From: Vicia villosa | Taxonomy: Eukaryota > Streptophyta > Magnoliopsida > Fabales > Fabaceae | Direction of reading: 5' to 3' | DNA length: 64,000 nt | Assembly (NCBI RefSeq): GCF_029867415.1 | Contig: NC_081183.1 | Location: 195,951,563 to 196,015,562 of the forward strand | Part shown: positions 1-12,534 of the stretch, in pieces | How positions within the stretch are numbered: position 1 is the first letter of the stretch | Layout: each line of letters starts with the position of its first letter | The notes under the pieces: generated by a model | Seen by the model: the letters and a program-made list of their open reading frames with translations, nothing else | Database searches by the model: none | Told to the model about the DNA's origin: nothing | Position numbers and translations under genes: made by a program

Positions 1-895
1 TCGACACTTTATTCCTCAAGGCTCCGAAAACGCAAGAATACCTACAAAAATACAACAAAACTATCAAACGATATAAAAATGTATGAAAATACAAGTATTC
101 GTAAAGTAAACGTAATTACACAAAAACGGGGGATTATTCAAACGGTATTAACAAAAAGCGTCGATAAGTGCCACTATTTACATACTCAAAATAACACAAT
201 TTGGCACTTAACAATCATTCATTCATATATGAATCCATCCAAAGGTACAAACACCATTGTTCACTATCATTGACTAAAATTGTCAAGGTACTCAAACTCT
301 TTTTTAAATCTCTTTTATTTTGTGTTAAAGTATTGTTAAAGATTTTCACTTATTTAAAAATGGTTTTGTATTGTTAATGCTTAAACCTTTTTAAACTCAC
401 CATTGGCTTTGTATTGTTAAAGCTCAACCAACCCTTTGTTTTAAAACCTTGGTACTAAGAGGAGAATTATTCCCGGTGAAACTACTCTTAGTCCATTGAC
501 CTTGTATTGTTAAAGCTTGGTCCCTTTTCATTTAAAATTGGTTTAGTATTGTTAAAGCTCAACCAACCCTTTGTTTTAAAACCTTGGTACTAAGAGGAGA
601 ATTATTATCGGCGAAACTACTCTTAGTTCATTGACCTCATATTGTTAAAGTTTGGTCCCTTTTTATTAAAACTTGTTAAGTATTGTTAAAGCTTAACATT
701 TTAAAAAAACCCGTTGAATATTGTTAAAGCTCAACACCCAAAAATATTTTGGCCACTTTGGCCCTTTTATTAATATAATAAACAAAATGAAAAGTTGAAA
801 GCATAAGTAATCCACGTGGATAGCCTTATTGTTTAGAATTGATAAAAGGGGCAAAATAGATATTTCAACAACATTTAAGTTTCTTATATGATAGA
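1..895 (-). mobile_element. 5' end of a minus-strand Helitron running off the left edge
   Basis: Read on the minus strand, the sequence at 895 begins TCTATCATATAAGAAA after a host A (complement of T896). This is nearly the same start as the better-supported Helitron terminus at 4416, and both carry a CACGTGG motif some tens of bases inside. Its CTAG 3' end is not found before position 1, so the element must continue outside the window or be truncated. No coding capacity is recognisable. The left part is occupied by repeats built on GTATTGTTAAAG. Confidence 0.45.
411..680. repeat. 135-bp direct tandem repeat with GTATTGTTAAAG motifs
   Basis: Two copies of a roughly 135-bp unit start at 411 and 546. 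Each contains GTATTGTTAAAGCTCAACC, then TTGGTACTAAGAGGAG, then a GAAACTACTCTTAGT stretch. The shorter motif GTATTGTTAAAG recurs outside the two full units between about 320 and 730. No reading frame is conserved. It looks like non-coding sequence of a transposable element. Confidence 0.7.
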
Positions 896-1431
896 TATTT
901 TAATAAAAATCATTTTAAAACTAAACTACTCACTAATAAAAAAATCATTAACAAATTTACAAAAAATAAGATTAAATATGTTTAAAGTTCCTCTAAATTA
1001 AACATTTTCACTTTTCATTCATCTAAGAAATTTCCGTAAAGAATCATCCATGTAAAGTTAGTAATTTTAACTTTTAGTCCTTCATTTGCGACAGTTTTTA
1101 CAATTTAGCGGCTTAATTAGTGACAATTTTTAATAATAATTTACTACGTATTGGTTGAATTAGCGACAATTTTAATAAGAGGACCAAAACTTAAAATTCC
1201 TAATTTTAAAGAGACGATTCTTTAATAATTTTTTAAAAATACACAAAATTAAATTATCTAATTTAGAGGAATTTTAATCATATTTAACCTTAAAAACTAT
1301 ATAAAATATAGACTCATAAGTTACATAGTTTCTTTGAAACAATTTTTTCATTTAAAAATCCAAAGTTATAACCACTTACGTTTAGAGGTAACATACTAAG
1401 TTACTAACATTAAATTAACATGTTATATAAA
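896..1431. other. A+T-rich spacer, no gene seen
   Basis: There is no reading frame of note and no recognised repeat boundary. It is host or older element DNA between two Helitron ends. Confidence 0.5.
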
Positions 1432-1536
1432 TCTACAAGATAAGAAAGTTTAATGGTCTGGAAAATACAATTCTGCCCCTTTGCTTCCTAGATGAGCCAC
1501 GTGGATATTTTCTTTGATTTCCTTTTCTACTTCTTA

Positions 1537-4416
1537 CTAGAAACAAACCTGTGCGTTCGCACTGGTTCTGGTACGGGACACGCATTTGTTTTAAATATAT
1601 ATTTTTAATAAAAAGTATTTCGTTACCGGTGAAAAATAATAATTAAAAATATAATTAATAAAAAATATTTTGATCAGTAACTTCATGTCCCGTTAATAAT
1701 CAATATTTGATCAATAACTTCATGTCCCGTTTCAGATGTACATTCTTTTTTAAAATAATAGATGTACACTTTTTTAATATAATTTTTTTTAATTAAAATT
1801 AATAATCATTATTTGAGAAATAAATAATCAACATTAAGTAACTTCATGTCACATTAAAAAAAATATTTTGATCAGTAACTTTACGTTCCGCTAATAAAAA
1901 ATATTTTGATCAGTAACTCCATGTCCCGTTAATAATCAACATTAAGTAACTTCATGTCCCGTTAAATTTTTTTTGTAAATATTATATTTTTTGCATATAA
2001 AAATATTTGAATAGTTAATATATTTTTTCTCGTACATAAATATTATTTTTATTTTAGCATTAGTTAGAAATATATTTATTTCTCATTTATAAAAATAACA
2101 TTGTTTAAAAAAAACGGATAAACAATATTTTTTCCTATATAAAAACATTAACATAAATAACACATTTGTTACCTTATTTGTAATTGTACGTCATATAATA
2201 TTTTTTAAAAAACATCAAATAATTATATATTAAAAAAAAACTAAAATTTGACTATTATAAAACTTTTATATATATAACACTTAAAATTACTAAAATTTAT
2301 ACCTTTTATAACACTTGTTTTGACTATTACTAAAAAAAAATTAATCTTAAATTTATATTGATATAGGATAATTATGAACCTATTTAATCAAATAGTTAAT
2401 CACATTATGAACCTATTGTGTTGGGACATGAGATAAAAGTAGAAGCATATGTGTGATAGTAGTAATAAATGAGAAGTAGAGTAGAATAATATTATTTGAA
2501 ATGATGTAGACATAATGTTATATCTTAAAAAAATATTATATATTAAATTAAAAATTTATTCAAACTATTTTTCTTTGTTGTAAAAAAATTAGTAAAAATA
2601 ATATTTAATTTTTGTATTAATTTTTTAATCTAAACAACAATTTATAAAAACAATAGTTGTAGAGACAAAGTGAAAAAAAGTAATTTCTTTTTGTTTTTAA
2701 AAAGCCTCATGTCTTGAATAATAAACACTATAGAGTTAAAGATTGGTATAGCAATATGTAGATATCCATAGAGTTAGAGATTGATAACTGTGCAAATTGA
2801 AAAACTAATATATTAAAATGCAATGAATTGTTACTTTTGAAGAGATGTAGAAGTGTTGTCATCTCATAGCAGTAAAAAGGATGACAAAATTAAATCATGA
2901 TACATATTCTAGTAGATCTTTATTCTATAATATATTTCACAATTACTTTTGTCTCGAGACACACAATTTATAACCAATATGCCTTTGATACTCATCTCAA
3001 TATTTTACTTCAATGCCATTTTTACATATTTTAATTCATCGTTAAATATATTTTATTTGACATAAACATATTTATATATTCATAATCAAAATAAATTCAA
3101 TAATAAAGGAAAATAAAATAATGACAAATTAATGATATTTAAGTATATTTAATTTCAGATTTTTTTTTTTTATAGAAATCAATCAAAGGCAAATTATAAA
3201 TAAATGATCAAAATAATATGGCTTGACTCTCTTATATTTTTTTATTCCTCAGAACAACTTTATTCATTTAGTCATACATCAAAACCAGAATTTTATTTTT
3301 TTTCAAGACATACAATAGAATGAAATCAACTGAAAATATGTGCTATAAAAAAGACGACCACATATAAATTAGTCCGGCATCAAAATCAGAGTTTTATTTT
3401 TTGTAACTCTCCATGAAATCAAATATAATATCAATAATGTTTAAAGATATAACACGTCAGTTATTAGTTCCAGACAGATCCAAAATGATTTTTTTTTTTT
3501 TTAGATTTGAAGAAGAAATTAGTAGATCAACAATGTTTTCTAGATTTGAAGAAAAAAGGAAGACTAAGAAAGAGTTGATGATGTTTGTTGTTGGAGTAAA
3601 AAACTTCAACAAATAAAACTTCTACAACAAATTGTTGAGACTCACAGCAAGACGAAAAACAATTACAAAAATATATTTGGTCTTTCTTTAAATTCATTTT
3701 CAAATTAAAATCTGCAAGTTTATAACAAATTATTTTTATAGATCTGGATTTAAAATATAAAGTAAATATCAATATATAGCTTAAAGAAGAGAACCAAGAA
3801 AAATATGATTAGAATTTGAAATGGAAGAAACATAATAGAAATTTAGAGAGATTTTACCTTGTTTAACAAAGAAAAAAATCCTTTGACGAACTTGCAAGAA
3901 TCTTAATTGCATGTTGAGATCTCGTGAAATATCTACAAAAATAAAAACAAAAATGATCAAAACAAAAATTATAAAAAAATAGGTAGAAGAGAATATAAAA
4001 CAATAGGAGAAAATGAAAAGAGAGATGGGAGAATAAGAGAAAATAGGAGAGAGAGAAAGAAGAGAAAAAGTAGGGAAGAAGTGTGATGGAAGAAGACAAA
4101 TAGTTTAATAATTAGATAAAAAAGTTTCTGTCAAAAAGTTGATCTATTTTTACTTTTCAAATCAATAACATGTGAACAACTTGGTAATGTTGGTGAAAAA
4201 AAAGAAAAAGAAAGTTGTATAAGCTATCCACGTGGCAGCATAAAGAAATAGCAGGGCATATAAGTATTTTCCACAGCATTTAACTTTCTAATATGATAGA
4301 TAATGTTGGTGAAAAAAAAGAAAAAGAAAGTTGTATAAGCTATCCACGTGGCAACATAAAGAAGTAGCAGAGCATATAAGTATTTTCCACAGCATTTAAC
4401 TTTCTTATATGATAGA
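1537..4416 (-). mobile_element. Nested non-autonomous Helitron, minus strand
   Basis: On the minus strand the element starts TCTATCATATAAGAAAG at 4416 after a host A. It ends in CTAG (1540-1537) before a host T. A hairpin with stem GTGC/GCAC lies at 1548-1565, separated from CTAG by a T-rich tract. The 3' subterminal part (1565-1990) repeats a unit containing GTAACTTCATGTCCCGTTAA about five times. The same theme appears, inverted, next to the 3' end of the surrounding plus-strand Helitron, so the two belong to related families. Length is 2880 bp. The short frames inside (3413-3616, 3527-3772, 3863-4099) are homopolymer-rich and not convincing genes. Confidence 0.65.
4185..4416 (-). repeat. 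116-bp tandem duplication of a Helitron 5' terminus
   Basis: 4185-4300 and 4301-4416 are near-identical copies of the terminal 116 bp of the minus-strand Helitron. Both end in ...ATATGATAGA and both contain CACGTGG. The element therefore has two successive candidate 5' ends, each followed on the plus strand by T. Confidence 0.8.
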
Positions 4417-7015
4417 TTCTTATGCTACATCTCAGAACACAAATATTCGTCTTTGTGTTAATATTTATTGGTTTTTTTACAGTGGTGTACGGTTTTGCGA
4501 CATGAATCTGTGGTGGCGGCAAATTTTTCCCGACGGCGAGTTAGTTATGGTCGGATTTGAAATGGTTATGTTTTATTGACTAAAATGTATATCATCTACA
4601 CTTTTGTAATTTTTTTTTATTTATTTTTGCTTGCAGATCTACTAACTTCTTCAAAAGATTTCATTTTTTTATTGTTCATCTACCGAAAAATCTGCTTCTG
4701 AATCTTGTATAAAAGTTTGAAGAATAAAATATTGATAACAAAGAGGAGAGAAATGGAGTAAAACATGAATATCATATGCTAAGATAAGTCAAATATTTTT
4801 TTAAATCTATTATTATGATTAACCTTTTTAAATCCACTCATTATATATAATATAATCAATTACTTTTTTTAAGTATTTACTGAAAGCAAAAAAAAGAAAC
4901 ATAATGAAAAAAAGTAAATTATTAATCTAAAAACAAATTTTTTTTTATCATTTATTAATGTAAAAACATTTATTTATAAGATATTATATATAACGAATTA
5001 AAAGATAAAGATAGAAGCTTAGGTATATATAATTTGGTTATTTATTTGTTTTATTTTAATTTTTTTTTTACTATCTTTTTCTTTTATAGTGTCAAATGTA
5101 TTGCATATTTGCCTACAAAATTCACTAAATTTATCCTTCTAATATTAATTTTTACTATTTTTTTTTACTATCTTTCTAATATTAATTTTTTTTACTATCT
5201 TTTTTTGCATATTAACAGGTTGCATACAAAAACAACTTTTTTTTATAAGCCAAAGGTATATTTCACAAGCACTAGGGTTGCTTAACTCGAATACAAGAAA
5301 ATAAAAAAAGACGGATAAATTAAATTTGCCTCACCTACAAACCATGACCAACACCAATCAAGTGAAAAAAAGTCTTGGATCGACAAACCAATCATCCCTA
5401 GATAAATTACAAGAACCAATCATCCCTAGATAAATAATTTTTGTATCTAACCACTATCTTTGAAAATAAATTGTCCTGCAAGTGGATATACTATATTTTA
5501 ATTAATCTTTTTCATAATGAATAACATGAGACATTGGACAATGCAAATATTTTTGCGACAACACAATATAGTCTATTTTATTATTTCTGACCCAACTCAA
5601 TCACATCTCCACAATTAATGCATTCTGACCTTGCACCGAAAAATGGTTTTTCTTCTTCTTCTTCTTCCATGATTTGCTAAATATCCTGTTCATATAGTAT
5701 TATGAAAAAAAAATATGTTTAATGAGTTTATGAATTTTTTAATAACTTTTTATATGCTTAAAATTTAAAAGATTTGTTTTAATATTAAATTATATAAAGG
5801 TAATACTTACAAGAAACTTTTATACGAATAGAAATTATGATATTTTGTATTAATTTATGGTAGCTAATAAATTTTAATTAATTTGATTAATTTAATTACC
5901 ATTTAATTTGTTATTATTCACAATCATTCATTATCATAATAGTCATTTTAATGATTTTTGTAGTAAACAATTTTGATGCTAAATTTTTTTTTGTTGTGAT
6001 AACATAGACTTAGCCAACAAAAGTAAATGATTTTATTTTAAGGTTCAAAACACATTCCAATGCAAGAAAATGTAATGATTTTATTTTAAGGTTCAAAACA
6101 CATTCCAATGCAAGAAAATGTAATAATTTCGAAAATAAAGATTGAAAATATATTACTTTATTACTACACCAATAAACATAAATAATTGATGTTAAATTTT
6201 TAACAAATCTTAAAAGTGATATCCTATTGCATACAAATTGTTGTAATTGTTTTTGTTTATTGTCTATAGGGGTGTGAGAACATTAGTCTCACCATTTTAC
6301 CTGAGTCAAAATAGAGAATTAATTATGGTTGTTGTTTATAGAGATTATAAATATTTATGTAAATATATTTTTCACATTAATATGAAAATTTCACCATAAT
6401 CCCTTCTTTTCATTATTAAATTGAGTTATTTTTTTTAATGTTTTACATTTATTTTTATTATTAAATTGTTTTATATTTATTATTATTAATACTGAGATTT
6501 TTTATGGTATTTATCAAGTAAAGGTGGAGTCAATGTTATAATATTTGTAATAATTACCATTCAATATTCAATATTATTACAGGCGACTTATTATTATATA
6601 ATTTATTACATATTCTTGATGTTAAAGTTTAAAAATCAATATTCTTATGTTATAATAATTATTAAATTACGCTATATCAAGACAAACATTTCTAATTTTT
6701 TTTTCTAAACTGCCACTTAATTGTAAACAAATATGTATACTATGTACTGAGTAAAAAAAAAGTGCTTAATATGAGTTTTTGAGGGTGAAATTAAAACATA
6801 AATAAGTGATTCTAAAATATATTTAATTTTTATTATATGAAGTGTGTAAACATTTTTTTTAAGTAAGAACTTGCAAGTTAATTTATATGCGTAAAATATT
6901 GTGTCTTTTTTCAAGAAACTAAACTTGACAGGAGAATTTAATTATTACTGCTATATGTCTACATGACTACAACACAATGTGACACATATTACAACTCTTC
7001 CTATAATGTTTATTA

Positions 7016-7296
7016 CTCCCTCCGTTTTTTATTATAAGTCATTTTGGAAAAAAAATTGTATTTAAATATAAGTCGGTTTACAATTCCAATGAATAATTAA
7101 TGCTACTTTTCCTATTATATTCTTAAATATTTATTATTCTCTCTCTTTTCAATTATATAAATTTATCTTCCATATGTCATTAATGAAGGATAATTTTGTA
7201 AAAACCTTCATAATTTCTTATTTTCATACAACAATTATTATTTTTCTAAAACTGTGTGAAAAGTCTAAAACGACTTATAATAAAAAACGGAGGGAG
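7016..7296. mobile_element. Stowaway-like MITE with CTCCCTCCG inverted termini
   Basis: Inverted termini CTCCCTCCGTTTTTTATTAT and its complement close a 281-bp, A+T-rich, non-coding interval. It is flanked by TA on both sides (7014-7015 and 7297-7298), the target duplication expected of Tc1/mariner-type MITEs. It sits inside the plus-strand Helitron at 1432-8174. Confidence 0.85.
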
Positions 7297-8174
7297 TATA
7301 ATTTATTCTAATTAATTATTTGATTGATTTGAATTTAGGCTACACAATTTCTACACTTTTACCAAAGTCATTATGTCACCAAAGTCATTATGTCAACCGT
7401 TGGTGGATATTTGTGGAAGTCTGGCCATGCTTTGGTTTGAAAAAGTGTCTACCAAAAAGAAAGATCTTTTCATAAAACTTAGATTAAAATATAATAAAAA
7501 TTAAATGGTGCATAATGTTTAGTGAAACTTATTTTAAAATTTTTAAAGAGTTGTATGGATATTTTAAAATAGAGAATTATAATTTAATGTTAACTATTAT
7601 AATTATAATAAAAAATTTAAAATAAATGTATGTTAATAATTTCATACAGAAAATGAAGTAGTATATGAATAATCAAGGACCAAAATTGTGTTATCTCAAA
7701 AAAAGTTGTGTCACGATTAATGACTAAATTTTAATATTTTTTTAATAAATAGAAATAATTTTTTTAATCCAAATAATTTTATTTTTTAATCCATATATAA
7801 ATTAAAATATGTTTTTCAATAAACTCTTTCAATTAAATAATATTGTTTTTCTTTATTACACTCTTATTATATTGATTATTAACTAGAAATGAATTTATTG
7901 ATCAAAATATTAATTATTAACGAGACATGAAATTACTGAATTCACTGGTACCAGACATTTTTCTATACATTTAATTATTATCTTTTACATTCTTATTATT
8001 TTTTCACGGGTACCAGATATTTTTCTATACATTCATTTTGTTTTTTTCAAAGGTATCTGACATTTTTCAATTCATTTAATTATTATTTTTTCGCGGGTAC
8101 CAGACATTTTTCTATTAAAAAATGTACATCGCGTCCCATACAAGAACCGTGCGAACGCACGAATTTATTACTAG

Positions 8175-9949
8175 TTATTAATACAACTAATCTTCCACAT
8201 CAAATTATTCAGCCACGATGCCATCTTCATGAATCATGTAGACATGTTTCTTACTTGTTTTATAATGTGAGAGAATTTCACATTTTATATTTAATTGTGA
8301 GATGTGTCTCAGCCTTTTATGGAGACTAAGTTGGAAGTTGGGAATTTGTATATAAAAAAAATTATTTCTTATTTGTTTTGTAGCTATTTTATATTCACTA
8401 ATATAATTTTCTCTTGTTTTATGAGTTAAACTATCATGTGTTACAACACAACAATTTCATCGATCGAGTAGTTATTATAGTGTCATGAGAAAGGAAACAC
8501 AAATTGAATTATCATGAGTTGAACTAACTATCACATGAAGCTCGTTGAAAAAGAGAATATAAAAATTGAATTAGAAGAGTGAAATATTAGTTTTCATGAA
8601 TATTTTTCCATATTACCTCTATTTCCCCCGAAATAGGAAATAGATACATGTATATTTCTTATTTCTTATTTATAAGTCTCTTTTTTTTTTATTACGCGCT
8701 ATGTTTTGATTTTTCGTGAATATTTTTCCATATTTTGCCACACAATATTTCAACCAACTGAACTATTGCAATTTATTAAAAATAAATGCTTTTTATTCAA
8801 GTTATATTAACCTTTTCGTTAAAAATAAATGATTTCTATTAATATAAACTAACATATATTAACGTTATTATTTATATAGTATACATTAATGTTTTTTAAT
8901 ATTTATTAAATTACACTAACGTTAACATTATAGTATACATTAACGTTTTAACATTTTATAATATTAATTTTATTTAATATACTGGACATATAAATTTAGT
9001 ATACATTATTAGAAGTTCACTAATATTTATATAGCATACATTAGAAATATTTATATAGTATACATTAGAAGTTTTAACATTTTATACTGGACATAATATG
9101 CTAGGCATATTTATTAGAAGTTCACTAATATTTATATAGTATACATTAATCTTTTAACATTTTATAATATTAATTTTATTTAATATACTGGGCATATAAA
9201 TTTTTTATTAACGTTTTAACATTTTATAACACTAATTTTATAAATTATAATGTTTTACAAACTAACATTTTTTATAAACTAACATTATTTTATAAACTAA
9301 TTTTTTTTATAAACTAATATTATTTATTATTATATTAATATTTTATTATAGTATATATATTAACATTATAAAAAAAATGTTATAAAAAAAACAGTATAAA
9401 AAAAACGTTAACATATATGTTAACACATAAAAAAACGTTATAAAAAAATGTTATATAAAAACCAATATAATATATGTAAGAACTTTATTTATTGAAAAAA
9501 TATTGATTAAATTATAAATAAAAAAATAAAATATACGTTGGGTGTTGTTCAAATGGAATAATACTAATCAAATGAAATAAAATAAATTTTATATAAAATA
9601 ATATTTTTAAAATGGAATAATACTGATCAATATAAAACAAACAAAATAATATATAACGTCATGAACAAGATTTAAACAAATAAAATGAATTGGTTCAGTG
9701 GTTGGGTGTTCTGATGTTAATTATTCCCTCCGTTTTGTCAACATGCAAAGGAGCTTAATAAAATAGATTCCTTAGTCTAGCCACCTTCGGTAACAAAAAT
9801 TCTCAGTGCTTCCATCAGATTCTATTGTACTAGGTTTATAGAATTGAATTTTACCAAAACTGATCTGGTAAATATGCAAAAACAAAACCAAAATATAAAT
9901 CAAACCATTAATAATCATAAACCCTATCTTACTATAAATACAAATCTAC
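8175..9949. repeat. A+T-rich region with imperfect minisatellite-like repeats
   Basis: From about 8860 to 9480 phrases such as TTTTAACATTTTATAATATT, TTAATATACTGGACATATAA and TATATAGTATACATTA recur at irregular spacing, partly as near-copies about 200 bp apart (8940 and 9148). No coding frame was found. The remainder is simple A+T-rich sequence. Confidence 0.55.
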
Positions 9950-10173
9950 TTTTACTAATAATCAACCCGCGTCGGTGACCTTGACTAGGTCGAAATTCAA
10001 GTACATAATATTTTTCAATGATTTCTAGTATTATGTGTAGCGTGAACTCGTTGAAAGAATTGATTTGTTGTTGAACTAGATCACAATACTCAAAATATTT
10101 TCTAATCTTGCAGTGAATCTTCTTGAGAAATTTCATCTTCTTGAGAAATTTCATCTTCTGAATCATTAGCCAT
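9950..10173 (-). pseudogene. N-terminal fragment of RNA polymerase II subunit 2 (RPB2), frameshifted
   Basis: From an ATG at 10173 the minus strand reads MANDSEDEISQEDEISQED and stops shortly after. In the neighbouring frame it continues as IRKYFEYCDLVQQQINSF and then NEFTLHIILEIIEKYYVLEF-RPSQGH. Taken together this follows the start of plant RPB2, where an acidic EEITQED segment is followed by a YFEEKGLVRQQLDSFDEF-like stretch and an EIRPESQ-like end. DEISQED is duplicated and one frameshift separates the two halves. Nothing downstream continues the 1100+ residue polymerase subunit, so this is a broken fragment. Identification rests on memory of the family; an alignment with plant RPB2 would settle it. 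Confidence 0.5.
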
Positions 10174-10203
10174 GAAGAACCTGGGTTTGAGTTATCAAAT
10201 GGG

Positions 10204-10322
10204 AAAGAAAGAAGAAAGGAGAAGGATAAAGAAACCTTTGGGTTCTGATTTTGCAAAGAAAGAAGAAAGGAAAAGGATAAAGAAACTTTTGGGTTATGAG
10301 ACTGCAAAGAAAGAAGAAAGAG
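10204..10322. repeat. 51-bp tandem repeat, about 2.3 units
   Basis: Units begin AAAGAAAGAAGAAAGG at 10204, 10255 and (partial) 10306. They lie just upstream, on the minus strand, of the RPB2-like fragment, and keep both strands open over a short distance. That explains the reading frames seen here without a gene. Confidence 0.75.
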
Positions 10323-10559
10323 GAAAGATCACAATCGATATGATTTTGGGCGGGAAAACAAAAACAATATATGGAAATTTCAAAACGCAGTGAATCGTTA
10401 TCGTTATTAATGGGGGTGTGTTAAAGCTAGTGATATACATAAAATGATTTTATGTAGTTCATTTTTTAAAATTTTAAAAATGATTTTATGTAGCTTATGT
10501 AATTAATTTTTCAAAACGCAGCTTATGTAGTTAATTTTTTAAAATTTTAAAAATGATTT

Positions 10560-11522
10560 TATTCCATTCAACATTTTTAATTATGGTATTTTTAACATGT
10601 GTCTTAGGGCACAAGTTAGAAAGACCCTTTAGGTTATTATGGATAATTGTTAGACTGTCATTGAAGTAGTTTATGCTTTCACTAATTTGATTAAAATGAG
10701 GGAGCTTTGGAAGGATGTCAATGATCTTCAAGCTAACAATCTCTTGCCTTAGGCTTTCTATGGTGACTTTAATGCGATCTTGGGAGTTTACGAGCATAGA
10801 GGCAGGAATAGTCTTGCGAAGAGACCTATACAAAACTTTCTGAGTTGGACGGACTGTAAAAACTTCATTCATTTTCTTACTAGTGGCGCCAAGTTCACTT
10901 GGTCTAATAAGCGGGATTTTCCTTTTTTATTGAGAGAATGCTTGATAGATGTATCGAAAACCCGATTTGGGTTGATACTTGCAGCAGCATTTCAGTTTCT
11001 ACTCTTCCTAAAGTTTGTTCAGATCATTATCCTCTACTTTTAGAGTTCCATATCAATGATGCTAGGGTAGTTTCTCAATTCAAGTTCCTTAGCACCTGGA
11101 CCTTGCATGATACTTGCGGGGATTTGATTCGGTTTGTTTGGTCCCATAACATCATCAGTTGCCCCATGTTTGTCCTAAACAAGAAGTTGCGGCTCCTTAA
11201 TAAAAGTCTCAGAGGTTGGAACGAGAATATTTTTGGTGATGTTCCATGGAATGTTCGAGCCGCGGATGAGAACCTTGGGAAGATTCAGGAGCACATTCAA
11301 CTAGATGGTATTTATGATTTTCTGAAGCAACAAGAGTTTGATGTTCAAGTTAAGCTTTCCATTGCTCTTGCCATAGAAGAGATTTTCTGGAGGGATAAAT
11401 CCATAGTTAAATGGCATCTGGAGGGAGACCAAAACACAACTTATTTTCATCGCATCACTAAAATTAAGCAGAATTTCCAGCTGATTTCGATGCTTAGGAA
11501 TAGAGATATGGTTGCTTATTGA
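10560..11522 (+). pseudogene. Truncated LINE (non-LTR retrotransposon) ORF2 fragment
   Basis: Shifting frames carry a plant LINE ORF2 from the endonuclease domain to the region before reverse transcriptase. FYGDFNAIL near 10755 is the endonuclease GDFN motif, followed by FLSWTDCKNFIHFLTSGAKFTWSN. Then CSDHYPLLLEF is the SDH-P motif at the end of the endonuclease. Then come RGWNENIFGDV and WHLEGDQNTTYFHRITKIK, typical of the linker before the RT domain. At least one frameshift lies between 10938 and 11043, and there is no RT domain, so the copy is dead. Confidence 0.8.
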
Positions 11523-12046
11523 ATCCAAGGAAATTGCATATCACACTGTTAATTTCTTTTTATTGAGAGTTTCTTTTTAAAAATGGTGGAGGACATTCCA
11601 ATACGTCAACATGATGATTCAAAAAAGGCAATAAAAACTCTCATTACTTATAGCTTACAATAGGTGTGGACAAAAGCTTCCGACCTGCCCGCAAACCGCA
11701 ATATCTGAATGAACTTTACACTATTCGATCAGATTTATATGGATATCGAATTAAAAAATGATTAAATTCGAGTTACTATGGATTAACTCGGTCGGACACG
11801 GATGTTAAAATTCATCCATCGTGACCCAAACCCGACCGTAAAATCTGCTTAATTAATAACAAGCCTTTAATTTTCCATGGTATTGTCAAATCATTGTAAT
11901 AAGGGTGGGCACCAAAATTACATCGAGACTACAAAATTGAACCATCACATGCAAATAATTGTGAAAGATTTGATTTCCAGAAATAACTGATCTTTGTGCA
12001 AGTTTACTTGAAATTGGGATGCCCTATACCACCTACGTAATCGGAA
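11523..12046. other. No gene seen
   Basis: A+T-rich sequence after the LINE fragment. No feature could be assigned. Confidence 0.4.
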
Positions 12047-12229
12047 TGGGCGCTTCATCATACCGAAGCTGTCGAGACGTGGCCGGATCGTTTTGTGGAT
12101 AGGATGCACGATTTTGAAAGGTTGAACAACATTGAAAAGGAATCAAATGCCGAAGAGTTAAGATTGGAATTTCCAATAGATTTAGCTAACGATAGTTCTT
12201 TCGATGTATTTTCTAGTTTCAAAGTGTAA
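12047..12229 (+). pseudogene. Coding-like fragment of unknown type
   Basis: An open frame without its own ATG reads WALHHTEAVETWPDRFVDRM, then HDFERLNNIEKESNAEELRL, ending at TAA 12227-12229. Composition is protein-like and unlike the A+T-rich surroundings. It lies about 115 bp upstream of the first CCGTAGAT palindrome, so it may be a 3' exon remnant of the same transposable element. The family was not recognised. Confidence 0.35.
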
Positions 12230-12343
12230 TATATGCACTCTATAACATTGCAATATAATCATTTTTGTCAAGTATTAGTTTATGTGTTTATGTGTTTGTC
12301 TTTTTCCTTCTATTGAGTTTTGTTAAAAAAACTAACAGGGAAA

Positions 12344-12455
12344 CTTCCGTAGATGTATCTACGGAGGCGCTAATCTGGCAAATTATGGGTGTTTTTTCTA
12401 GGTACGTCTACTGAACACAGAAATCTATGACCTTTCCGTAGATATATCTACGGAA
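12344..12455. repeat. Two palindromes of the CCGTAGATNNATCTACGG type
   Basis: Perfect or near-perfect palindromes at 12344-12367 and 12434-12455 match the motif that is clustered at 32.4-34.1 kb. Three decayed copies lie at 15475-15573, on the other side of the LTR insertion. Confidence 0.75.
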
Positions 12456-12534
12456 CATTCTGTGACAGAGATTGTGTGGTCCATATTCATCAAGGGCTTC
12501 TTTAAAGTTGGGGTATCTAGGGTTGTATTACAAA

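Larger units (their letters stand above)
1432..8174 (+). mobile_element. Non-autonomous Helitron, plus strand, carrying nested insertions
   Basis: The 5' end is TCTACAAGATAAGAAAG at 1432 after a host A. The 3' end is CTAG at 8171-8174 before a host T. Upstream of CTAG by 9 nt is a hairpin, CGTGC-GAAC-GCACG (8148-8161). A/T flanks, 5' TC, 3' hairpin and CTRR end are the standard Helitron signature. A CACGTGG motif lies about 65 nt inside the 5' end, as in the other Helitron ends here. The element is interrupted by a minus-strand Helitron (1537-4416) and a MITE (7016-7296), leaving about 3.6 kb of its own. Near the 3' end (7945-8125) a short unit with GGTACCAGACATTTTTC recurs four times. No transposase is present. 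Pairing of these two ends is inference; they could belong to different copies. Confidence 0.65.

Noticed and set aside
3413..4099. Three short frames in the nested Helitron
   Set aside because: They are composed of homopolymer runs and A/G-rich sequence, with no domain and no splice partners.
5034..5285. Phe/Tyr-rich 83-residue frame resembling a membrane protein
   Set aside because: It is a product of T-rich low-complexity DNA inside a Helitron.
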